Shown here one piece after another: positions 35,663-44,880 of a stretch of DNA of 64,000 nucleotides. This stretch comes from Petunia secreta (taxonomy: Eukaryota > Streptophyta > Magnoliopsida > Solanales > Solanaceae). A model generated the notes under the pieces. That model was not told where the DNA came from and did no database searches. It worked only from the letters and a program-made list of their open reading frames with translations. Both the position numbers and the translations under genes were made by a program. The stretch covers positions 9,798,501-9,862,500 of the forward strand of contig JARKIP010000028.1 in NCBI GenBank assembly GCA_029990175.1. Reading direction: 5' to 3'. The first letter of the stretch is position 1, and every line of letters starts with the position of its first letter.

Positions 35663-36056
35663 CTAGTTTTTGACACGTGCGTTGCATGTCTAATCCATAT
35701 TAATAAGCAAATACTTTTAAATCTTAAGATGAGCAACACCAAATTTAATATGTCATATATTTTTTTTTTTGGTACTTTTACAATACAAAGTTTAAATGTT
35801 AATAGGAGTAACAACAACTATAATTTCAAATGCTTAATGTCTTAAGAGTTTTTGCCTTATTTTTATGAAATTGTAGTCTCCTTTTTTTCGGCCACATACA
35901 TATTAGGAAATTATTGTCGAACAAAAATATGAATAAATTATCAAAACAATAATATTGTATTAAATAAGGAGAACAAGAACACGAGACTTAAATATAATTC
36001 CTAAACATAAATAAGTTTTCTTTAAGATGAACTCAAAAATTAAGAAAATGAGACAG
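35663..36056 (-). mobile_element. Helitron-like 3' terminus (minus strand), other end not located
   Basis: Read on the minus strand, a hairpin ACATGC-AAC-GCACGT (35675-35689, one non-Watson-Crick pair) is followed by gtcaaaaa and CTAG (35663-35666), with the next base T. This is the form of a plant Helitron 3' end, and it sits exactly where the match to copy A stops. The element extends right, but I could not find a convincing 5' TC end. The coordinate given for the right side is only where other sequence becomes recognisable. Confidence 0.45.
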
Positions 36057-36182
36057 GTAGATGCATTTCTAGTGGAAGGACTCAAACACAATCTTCTCAG
36101 CATAAGTCAACTATGTGATGGAGGATTCAAGGTAAAATTTGAATCTAGCAGATGCATTATTCATGACAAAAAGATAAAGTAG
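36057..36182 (+). pseudogene. Copia pol fragment (pre-integrase region)
   Basis: A 41-codon frame reads AFLVEGLKHNLLSISQLCDG and on to SSRCIIHDKKIK, then TAG. LLSISQLCD is a hallmark of the copia segment just before integrase. It is only a scrap and runs opposite to the copia gag at 39565-40280, so it comes from a different copy. Confidence 0.7.
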
Positions 36183-36846
36183 TTCTCTCTGGTTCAAGAG
36201 AAAATAATATCTATGTCTTGAACAACGACAATAAGTGCTTATAGAAAATGTATGGAGTTGTGAACTCGAGAGTTGCAGTTGCTTGGCAATTCGAGAGAGT
36301 AATTTGGTAGCTCAGGTCTGACCCGCGTTCTCTATTTAGCGAAGTCTTCCTTAATCCAGCAGGTTGTGCGAGGATGACTATTTTTATTCAACTTAGCTGT
36401 ATGAGCTGAAGCTCTAAGTGGAGGAGTCTTCCTCCAATAGTGAATATAAATATTAAATCTCTAAGGCGTTGTGAGAGCGTAAGCTAATTCTTAGTTCCAT
36501 CGACCTATTCTATATCGAAAAGTATATCGAAGAGGTGATTATCGGCTGAATCATGTTAACCCATTCAAAGTTCCATGTATCTTTGCTTCGAAAATATAGA
36601 ACTCTCTTCTCGTAATCGAGGAAGGATCGGCTTAGTCAGAATAAGCTGTGTAATGGTATTATCATATTATCCAGATATATTTTACTCCAAAAGTTCGGTA
36701 TGCGTGTTATAATTCTGATTCTGTAATCAAGAAATAATGCCCGTGGAGTAGTTTATAAAGGTCATGCAAGTTCTCTTGCTATCTATATGAATTTTTCTTT
36801 AGACTTAGGCTCGTTCGAGGACGAACGAGAGTTAAGTGGAGGAGAA
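36183..36846 (+). other. Degenerate 3' interior of a gypsy element
   Basis: No intact ORF. The last 40 bases (cgttcgaggacgaacgagag, then ttaagtggaggagaa) are the usual end of chromovirus-type gypsy pol plus a purine-rich tract before a 3' LTR, as seen in Solanaceae elements. The left part is unassigned. Confidence 0.5.
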
Positions 36847-38166
36847 TGAAACGACCCCGGTTAGTCGTTTCGGAAGTTAGGACTCCGATTGGCGTGCCGA
36901 TAATTTTAAAATGTTCATAATATCCATTGGGACTTATATGTAAAATTTGAGCTAAATCAGGCCTCGTTTGGTAGGCATCGGAAGAAGGTTTCAATTTTTA
37001 TTGGCGATAACTATTAAAAAGAGATTTTTGAGTTCGGCTTTGCCGAATGAGCTCCGATTCGAAATCCGAAAGCGCCGTTGGGTTCGTATGATTATTTATG
37101 ACCATTGTAAACTTTCAAAAGTGAATTTCGATGTTGTTCGGCAAGTTTCCGCTAAAATACCGAAAGTTAAATAATTTGACTTCTTTTCATTTAAATTCGT
37201 ATCTTGAGTTTCGGGAGTCTGATTTGAGATCCGCCTTCGCGAGTATGTTACATATATTTTTTATAACTTGTATGCAAAAGTTGGAATTATTTCGAATATC
37301 GTAGGATACTACTTTAATTTTCGTTAAGAAAAAATATATAATAAAAGAAAACAAAAAAAAAAGAGAAAAAGGACAAAATGGATTAAAGAATGGCGGTGGC
37401 ATACATATATGCTACTTAGCATATCTGAGTACGAATACAGTAAGAAGAAAGATTCAGGAACAGAGAGAATGACAAAACGCGGTAAGGAAAAAAATGCCAG
37501 AAAATAAAAAAAATGGGCCGATGAAAAATAGTATTTTCACCCCAGAACATTCAGGTAATGATCCTACTATATTATTTGAGTTTATTACGTGTGTTTGAAT
37601 ATGTTTTAACGGTAAAACTTGGAATATTAGACATCGTTTTAATAAGTTCAATTAATAGTTTAAAGGGTCAAATGGACCCAGATAACGAAATTGATTATAT
37701 ATTCGTACTCAGTGAGTTATGAGCAACATATAAATATAATTTATTTGGGGTTTGGTTATGTGACCATAAACCCTGTAAATAGGCCTGGCCTGCGTATTGC
37801 GTATGCGAATAGGGTATCAGGTTTCTACCTGGATTGCCCTAAGATGTGAGGAATGAAGCCTTTAGCCTAATTTGATATATTTTTCTGGTTATTGAACACA
37901 GTGGGATCTTTTGGCAATGAATCCAAAGGACAAAGCGGTTATTGAGTGGCTGTACTAACTTTGTAACAAGGTAAGTGTTTATATCTATTTCTTTGGAGGC
38001 ACCTGGCCTCGTGGATTTTCTACCACGTGTTTCCTTACGTGTGTAGCTGCAAATAGGCGTACTCAATACGCCTTAGCTTTGAATTTACATTGTATATTAT
38101 TTGTTATGCCCTGTTGTTGGTACTGCATTGAGCATATGAGCATTGCACTCTGGTTTGAGCATTGCA

Positions 38167-38546
38167 TATACTTCCCAGTAGGCGATGATAGTCCCGCACC
38201 GGTGAAGGGTACTTATTGCACATACTTCCCGGTTGGCGATGAGAGTCCCGCACCGGTGAAGGGTCATTATTGCATATACTTCCCGGTTGGCGATGAGAGT
38301 CCCGCACCGGTGAGGGGTCATTATTGCATATACTTCCCGGTTGGCGATGAGAGTCCCGCAGCGGTGAAGGGTCATTATTGCATATACTTCCCGGTTGGCG
38401 ATGAGAGTCCCGCACCGGTGAAGGGTCATTATTGTATATACTTCCCGGTAATCGATGAGAGTCCCGAGCCGGTGAAGGGTCATTATTGCATATATCTCCT
38501 AGTAGACGATGAGAGTCCCGCGTCGGAGATAGGTGTCAGGCATATG
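38167..38546 (+). repeat. 54-bp minisatellite, seven units
   Basis: Units begin near 38169, 38223, 38277, 38331, 38385, 38439 and 38493 with the core cttcccggttggcgatgaga. The period is a multiple of three, which keeps frames open on both strands and creates artificial repetitive proteins. The outer units are the most divergent. Confidence 0.9.
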
Positions 38547-38703
38547 TGACTGCATTGCATCATACCGCATTCATCCCATCCCATTGCACCGCATACTGAC
38601 TATTATGTGTACTGTGTTGTGTTTTATGTATGCGGTATGTATACTATGACGTGGACATATCTCAGTTTGCCTATATATTTCTGGCTCGTATCACGGGTTG
38701 CGG

Positions 38704-38913
38704 GAATCGAGTTGCACGCCGTAACGGTATAAATATATGGATCGGGTTGCACGTCGCAACAGGATGAATATATGGATCGGATTGCACGCCACAACGGTAT
38801 AAATCTATGGATCGGGTTGCACGCCGCAATGGTATAAATCTATGGATCGGGTTGCACGCCACAACAAGATGAATATATGGATCGGGTTGCACGCTGCAAC
38901 AGGATATATTTCT
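38704..38913 (+). repeat. 35-bp minisatellite, about six units
   Basis: Core ggatcgggttgcacgccgca repeats at 38739, 38774, 38809, 38844 and 38879, with a partial unit before. The spacing is exactly 35 bases. Confidence 0.88.
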
Positions 38914-39564
38914 GATTGTTGATGTGTTCGGGATACCTATATGTTTTGGTTATCTTACGTTCCTGGTTGTTAATGAGTTTGTCATCCCATACGTGTTTCT
39001 AGTTATTATCTGGCTCTGCGTTTTTATAATTTAAATAAGAGGAATTTTGTTTATCTATTTCTTCTCCCTGGCTAGCTATCCTATTCTTTGAGGTGGCTAG
39101 TCTGCCCCACTTATTGAGTCCTTTTGACTCACCCTTGTTTGTTGTTTGTTTCTTGTCTATCTATTTCGTTTCGGCAGGTTCGCTCCAGGATTGAGTTCGC
39201 CACGTTGTGTAGGAGCGAAGACGACTTCAGCTGTCAGGGTGAGCCAGCTTTTATTCCGGATGGCCACCAGTATATTGGTTATTATTTCAGTTGCATTTTG
39301 CTCCCTTCAGGAGGTATCTGTCTTCTTTTGTACTCTTAGATGTCTAGTCTGGATAGCCCTAAACCTAGTATGTTGGGTAGTCAGCTGTAATTTCTTTTGT
39401 ACAGCTTGGAGGTATCAGTATGTCTGTGCTTTTTCTAAGTCTTATTTTTATTTATGAATTGAATTATATTTATTTTCCTAATTTAATTGGTAAGGGTTTG
39501 CCCGACGGGTCTAGGGGAAGATGTCGGGTGCCCGCACGGCCTAGCCGGATTCCGGGTCGTGTCA

Positions 39565-40280
39565 ACTGCCTTTTTCTTTTCTTCTTGGGTGTTGCGATTC
39601 AAATGAGTTTTCTCAAAGGCAATTAAGTCACCTCTGAGTTCGTCATAAGTGAGTTTGTTAAGGTCACTGCTTTCAATATTAATAACTTTTGGTTGCCAGG
39701 ATGTTGGAATGCTTCTTAGAATCTTCCTGATTTGCTGACCGCTTGTGTAGATCATTCCAAGAGCTTTGAGCTCTCCAATAATCTTGCTGAACCTGGCAAA
39801 CATATCTTCAGCAGATTCTCCTTCTTTCATTTGAAATAGCTCATATTCATAGACTAGGAGATTTATTCTTGTTTCCTTGACTTTGCTGGTACCTTCATAT
39901 GTAACCTCCAATTTATCCCATATCTCTTTCGCAGTATCACAACTAGAAATCTTTTCCCATTCCTCACCACTTACAGCATTGTAGAGAATATTCACAGCTT
40001 TGTAATTCAGTTGAATTACTTCCCTTTGTTCATCAGTATAGTCATCCATATCGAGGGGATCCGAAGTTTCAGCTGTCTCATCTTCCTTCTTAGTAGTGGC
40101 AATTGTTGGAATGGTGTAAGGACCTTTCTTGATGACACGCCAGACCTTCAAGTCGACTGACTTGACATAGGTTTCCATGCGGATCTTCCAGTGACTGTAA
40201 TGTTTCCTATTGAAGTAGGGAGGCCGGGTGGCAGAAGTTCCCTCTTGCAATAGGGCACCATTAACAACGTGTGCAGACAT
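39565..40280 (-). pseudogene. Copia gag, truncated by the gypsy LTR
   Basis: From ATG 40280 the frame reads a copia Gag N-terminus (RPPYFNRKHYSHWKIRMETY, then KEIWDKLEVTYEGTSKVKET and RILRSIPTSW-type text). It continues for about 239 codons until the gypsy LTR at 39564. The frame runs on into the LTR for 27 codons by chance. Zinc knuckle and pol are absent. It belongs with the PBS and LTR immediately to the right. Confidence 0.85.
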
Positions 40281-40329
40281 GATCTTTACTCACTTGCTGT
40301 AAGGCAAAACAAATAAAATGTGAGACCAA

Positions 40330-40341
40330 GCTCTGATACCA
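40330..40341 (-). promoter_or_regulatory. Primer-binding site of the truncated copia element
   Basis: TGGTATCAGAGC on the minus strand, two bases from the LTR start. Confidence 0.9.
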
Positions 40342-40343
40342 AT

Positions 40344-41152
40344 TGAAAGTACAAGAGGGGGGTGAATTGCAATTTTTCTATCGATACAGTTGACTTAAGC
40401 AGTTTATAGTCGACTAAGCAGCGTATATTTATATATTTATAAAGTTAAGAAAACTGTAAAAGATAAGGGAAGAAAGAAGACAAAGGAATTTTATACTGGT
40501 TCAGAACCAAACGGTTCCTAATTCAGTCCCCTTGGGTCACAAGGGAGTATCTCTCTTATCAAGGCTCTTAGTAACAAAGGGTACAAGGATGGTTTATCGT
40601 TCACCACAAACGTCTCTATCACAGATGGTTTTTACCACTTGATTACCACCAACGTGTTGTTTGGTTTATAGCTCACCAAACCAACTTCAGTTGACACTAC
40701 TATTACCTCTACAAGAAACTCTCCTTCTTTTCTTTTCTAACACTGATACACTCACTTGTTACAGTATTTGTGCAAAGTAAAAGTATGGAGAAGAGTAGAC
40801 AGTAAGATAGAAGCGTGAGTCATAGAACGAATTCTTCTAGAATATATAGGCTTGTGAAGCGGCAGCACATGATCTTGGAAAGAGAGGGAATCACTGATTG
40901 CGCAGATCACGGGGTGCTATCCTAGGAGACGAGATCCTGAGAGATTGGATCCAAGAGATTTGATTCTTGGAGAGGTATAAATACCTTCCAAGAATAAGGT
41001 TGAGCCTGAAGGAATCAATTCCTTAACTCAAGGGATGGCCTTCCATAAACAGCTGTCTTGAACATAACGGGCAGATCCTTTCCTTAGTTGACTTCGTACT
41101 GGGGATCCTGCAGTTCACACACAAATTAGCAACTGAAGATCTTTATTTGTCA
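40344..41152 (-). repeat. 5' LTR of the truncated copia element (809 bp)
   Basis: Plus-strand ends are TGAAAGTACAAG and TTATTTGTCA. Its outer end (41152) directly interrupts exon 2 of a GLP pseudogene. The 3' LTR and most of the element are missing from this window. Confidence 0.8.
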
Positions 41153-41839
41153 TAAATAAAAAACATAAGTTCAACAGCTCGTGGGTGGGTGTGGGGTGGG
41201 CTTATGCCACCGGGTGCATAGTCGATTCGAGCAAGGGACACACTAAGGGTGTTAAGGCCGGGAACAGCCTGAACATTGGCTGGAGTAACCACGGAACCAA
41301 ATGCGTTGGTGATGGCTCCTGGCCTTGAAATGGCCATTGACGAGAAATCAGCTGCTGTGAATCCATTCTTGCATGGAAATCCATTCACCTTCAAGGCTGT
41401 TATATGCATACACAAGGGGCCATATAGTATAACCACAAAACCCAAAGTAAAAACATCTTAACTTCGAAATTGCGTGACAATGTTAAATTTTTTACACTAT
41501 CAGTTTGTCTATAAAAGATATAGTAAAAGGTTAACTTTTGTGAACTAATATTTTATACTTTTCGTACACTCCAGAAAATAAGATGTGCAACCGACGACCA
41601 CAAATTAAAGTACATTGCCGTGCAAATTTTTTGAAATATTTATCAGCATATGTATATAATTTAAGTTCAAATGAAAATTTCATGCGTTCCTTAACATTTT
41701 TAATCTAAAATCTATACTCTGAAAATGTATAATATCTTTTGTAGTAAGAAATTAAATATCATGATTTAGGATTTATATATATAGAAATATAATTAATGAT
41801 AAGACAAACAATGCATTAGCTAAGTTTGGAGAAAATTAG

Positions 41840-42501
41840 TGTATTGGGTGAAATCCATCGTCACCAAAGTTGATGACTTGGCATCCACATAGGACGGCAC
41901 ACAAACGACACGTGGCTGCGAATGGATATGAAGGCAGTGGATAAGATCGAAGATAAACAGTTACAACGGACAGATGAACAGTCACTACGGCCAGAAAAGT
42001 CGCAGCCCATCAATCAAGACAATTCAAAGTAGGAACCTTATCCACAAGCAACGCAACTGCTCGTCTAAGGAGTTACAACTGCTTGCGAACGGGCACATAA
42101 GCTGCCTATATATTGTAATTTAAGTCACAAGCATACAATCTAATGCTTCTCTGAAATCTACACTTGTATTCAAAATATTTACTAGCATTCAATACTTTAT
42201 CTCCAGCGAACATTTATTACTATTGCTGATCGAAAGATCTTCTCTACTGTTTCATTAACTGAATCTCAAAAAGAGTACGAGGAAAGGAATTTAATCAAGT
42301 CTGAACGGCCTGAGCACGGTTCCTTTTTCGTTTGATTATTTATTTATTATATCGCATTAATTGCCTCTTTATTCTTCCGCATTTATTACTGGCATTTATA
42401 TTTACTTCATTAAGAGCATTTTAATCTCGATTATTGACCGTGACCCCGCGCTACAAATTTAATTGTAAATTAACCTGATAAAATGAAACTACGGTTAAAC
42501 A
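41840..42501 (+). repeat. 5' LTR of the Tat element
   Basis: 662 bp. A TATA-like stretch (cctatatattg, about 42106-42116) may start transcription. Identical to the 3' LTR except near 42447 (g/t), 42475 (c/t) and 42484 (t/c). Confidence 0.92.
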
Positions 42502-42504
42502 ATT

Positions 42505-42522
42505 TGGCGACCACAGTGGGAG
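42505..42522 (+). promoter_or_regulatory. Primer-binding site of the Tat element (tRNA-Arg type)
   Basis: TGGCGACCACAGTGGGAG starts three bases after the LTR. It complements a tRNA ending CTCCCACTGTGGTCG plus CCA. As far as I recall, that matches plant tRNA-Arg (UCG). Arginine tRNA priming is known in related Ogre/Tat elements. Confidence 0.7.
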
Positions 42523-42621
42523 CCGGTCAATAACGTCCGTAGGTTAAAATCGCTCGTCGTATTTTATTGTCTATTCGTTTTTCCTTCGATCGCTGGTTCT
42601 CCCCGTTTTCTCTTTGTTGAA

Positions 42622-44871
42622 ATGGCAGATAACAACTCGCACAACAACGTTCTTATTGAAGAGCAACAAGACCTCAACGCTGCGGAGCAGATAAACCAGA
42701 ATCTGGCCGGAGACGGGCAGCAAGATGTTCCCCTTGCAGACGACGACGTGATCCCCATTGCAGAGGACGAGAACGTGCTTCCAGCGGAACAGGAGAACGA
42801 GCACAGCCAGCAAGGCAGCAGAAATAGTCGCAACCCTAGCCGAGTGAATGTCGGTCAGGAAGCTGGAGGATCTAGAAGACCCAATGGCCCAAGGAATTCG
42901 AGGAACTCTCAGGATGCTATCCTCGAATTCATACGGCAACAGGCCGAGATCAACAGGCAGATACGGGAAGCTATCGACAGCCTGCGAGGACAGAACATGC
43001 CAAACACGGGAAATCCACCCATGGGACGTCCAAGGGATGCTTCACCATCTCGTGCTTCGAGGCGAGCAGAAAATCAGAATGCGGGTTCAGCGGTGCCGAC
43101 TGAGATGAGCGAAGTCATGGAGGCTCTCACCAAGCAGTTCAAGGAGAGTCAAGAGGCTTTGCAACGCTCCCTTCACGAGAGGATCGACCAGATCCCAGGC
43201 GCACCACCCACTCTGAAGAAAGTTGACGTTCAGCGGTATACTCAAAGGCCTTGGAAGAAAGAAGCAGCACCAAAGGCCATCCCCAAGACATTCAAAATGC
43301 CAAACATACCAAGATATCGGGGAACAACTGACCCCAATGATCACTTGATGATGTTTAGCAACTTCATAAAAGCAAGCGACCTGACCGACGAGGAAATCGA
43401 GTCGGTGCAATTAAAGAAATTCGTGGAAACATTGGCGGACGGAGCTCTACGGTGGTATTCCATGCTGCCACCAAATTCAATAGGATCTTTTGCCGAGATG
43501 GCGGAGTTATTCGTCAAAGCACACACAGGCGCCCAGAAGACAGAGACAAGAGTTGAGGATATCTTTGAAATCAAGCAGCTGCCTGGGGAGTCTCTCCGGA
43601 AGTATGTAGATCGCTTTCAGCGAGAGCGAATGTTGCTACCCAAGGTTCCAGATCGATGGGCAGCAATTGCATTCACTAACAGCTTGGACGTCAAGAGCTC
43701 CGAGGCGACCAGGCTACTGTACGAATCCCTGCGAGAATATCCTGCGGCAAGCTGGTCGGATGTCTACAACCGCTACAATTCCAAGGTACGTATAGACGAA
43801 GATAAATTAATTGGCACAGGTACCCGAGAACGGAGCCAAACACGCACCAACGGCGCTGGGGGGAAGATCGAGACGGACAGGCCAGACGCACGGCACGAGC
43901 CGTACCCTAGCCGATCACGCAACAACAGAGGCCTGGCGAGGAGCACTGATTCTGCCTCAACCTCTAGTGGGATCCCAACCCTGCCCGTCTTCAGCATCGG
44001 AGCAGTCGAGCTTGTAGAAGTTCTCGAGGAGATGAGCGAAAAGGTCAAATGGCCCAAGGATATGAAGGGTGACCCCAGCAAACGCAACAAGAACTTGTGG
44101 TGCGAGTTCCATCGCGATCACGGCCACACAACGGATGACTGCAAGGCTCTAAGGTATGAAGTTGCTAACTTGTTGAAACAGGGCTATCTCAAGGAGTACT
44201 TGACAGAAAAAGGGAAGCAGACTCATGCGAAGGCCCAGCAAAACAAATCAGGACCTCCCCGAGTATCTTCTCCAAAAATGACGGTCAACGTCATCTCTGG
44301 CGGAATTGAGGTTGATGCAGTCACATACACAGCAAAGAAGTATGCCAAAGTCTCTATTACGAAGACCAAGCGACCGCGACTTGAGGATGTGATGACTTTT
44401 GAAGAAGCGGATGCAGATGGCTTGCAGTTTCCTCACATGGACGCTTTGGTGATAACGCTACGAGTGGAAGAGTTCGACGTCAAGAGGGTGCTCATTGATC
44501 CAGGAAGCTCAGCAAACATCATATTATCTCGGGTCGTGCAGCAGTTGAAATTATACGATGGGATTGTACCAATTTCTCGCGTTCTCTCAGGATTTAACAA
44601 CTCCAGTGAGAAAACGTTGGGAGAAATTACGCTGACGACCCTGGTCGAAGGTGTCATGAGACGGAAAACGTTTCATGTCATTGATGGAGACATGGCCTAC
44701 AACATAATCCTTGGGAGGCCATGGATACACGACATGCAGGCAGTTCCGTCAACCTATCACCAAGTGATGAAATTCCCTTCAGAGTGGGGAATACGGGAAG
44801 TTCGAGGAGAGCAGCGTTGCGCTAGAGATTGCTACTCAGTCGCAGTCAAGCTCCCCGAGGAAGAAAAATAG
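42622..44871 (+). CDS. Gag-protease of the Tat element
   Basis: A 749-residue frame. Residues 1-200 are acidic, polar and Gln/Asn-rich. About 220-400 is the Gag capsid domain (MPNIPRYRGTTDPNDHLMMF, then LRWYSMLPPNSIGSF and LPGESLRKYVDRFQRE). A Tat-type zinc motif CEFHRDHGHTTDDC lies near residue 494. The aspartic protease is near 620-720, with active-site text IDPGSSANI in place of the commoner DTGA and a flap ending YNIILGRPW. The frame stops at TAG 44869-44871. The next codons are CAA TTA ATG, still in the frame of pol, so pol is probably made by readthrough. Role by family: particle formation and polyprotein cleavage. Confidence 0.92.
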   Translation: MADNNSHNNVLIEEQQDLNAAEQINQNLAGDGQQDVPLADDDVIPIAEDENVLPAEQENEHSQQGSRNSRNPSRVNVGQEAGGSRRPNGPRNSRNSQDAILEFIRQQAEINRQIREAIDSLRGQNMPNTGNPPMGRPRDASPSRASRRAENQNAGSAVPTEMSEVMEALTKQFKESQEALQRSLHERIDQIPGAPPTLKKVDVQRYTQRPWKKEAAPKAIPKTFKMPNIPRYRGTTDPNDHLMMFSNFIKASDLTDEEIESVQLKKFVETLADGALRWYSMLPPNSIGSFAEMAELFVKAHTGAQKTETRVEDIFEIKQLPGESLRKYVDRFQRERMLLPKVPDRWAAIAFTNSLDVKSSEATRLLYESLREYPAASWSDVYNRYNSKVRIDEDKLIGTGTRERSQTRTNGAGGKIETDRPDARHEPYPSRSRNNRGLARSTDSASTSSGIPTLPVFSIGAVELVEVLEEMSEKVKWPKDMKGDPSKRNKNLWCEFHRDHGHTTDDCKALRYEVANLLKQGYLKEYLTEKGKQTHAKAQQNKSGPPRVSSPKMTVNVISGGIEVDAVTYTAKKYAKVSITKTKRPRLEDVMTFEEADADGLQFPHMDALVITLRVEEFDVKRVLIDPGSSANIILSRVVQQLKLYDGIVPISRVLSGFNNSSEKTLGEITLTTLVEGVMRRKTFHVIDGDMAYNIILGRPWIHDMQAVPSTYHQVMKFPSEWGIREVRGEQRCARDCYSVAVKLPEEEK

Positions 44872-44880
44872 CAATTAATG
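44866..44880 (+). promoter_or_regulatory. Candidate stop-codon readthrough site between gag-pro and pol
   Basis: The sequence AAA TAG CAA TTA ATG links the two ORFs in one frame. UAG followed by CAR YYA is the efficient readthrough context known from tobamovirus replicase genes. An internal ATG six bases downstream would allow re-initiation as an alternative. Confidence 0.7.

Larger units (their letters stand above)
36847..39564 (+). repeat. Gypsy 3' LTR (2.7 kb) with internal minisatellites
   Basis: Starts TGAAACGACCCCGG after a purine-rich tract and ends CGGGTCGTGTCA, so the ends are partly inverted (GACCC/GGGTC). It holds a 54-bp minisatellite and a 35-bp minisatellite. Its right end abuts copia gag sequence on the minus strand, showing insertion into that copia copy. 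No second LTR of this family lies in the window. Confidence 0.65.

Noticed and set aside
38079..38549. Open frames on both strands encoding an 18-residue repeat protein
   Set aside because: They come from the 54-bp minisatellite, whose period is a multiple of three, inside an LTR. No start context, homologue or splice pattern.
38167..38913. Regular repeats that could suggest a CRISPR array
   Set aside because: Units are head-to-tail with no unique spacers, in a plant retrotransposon LTR.
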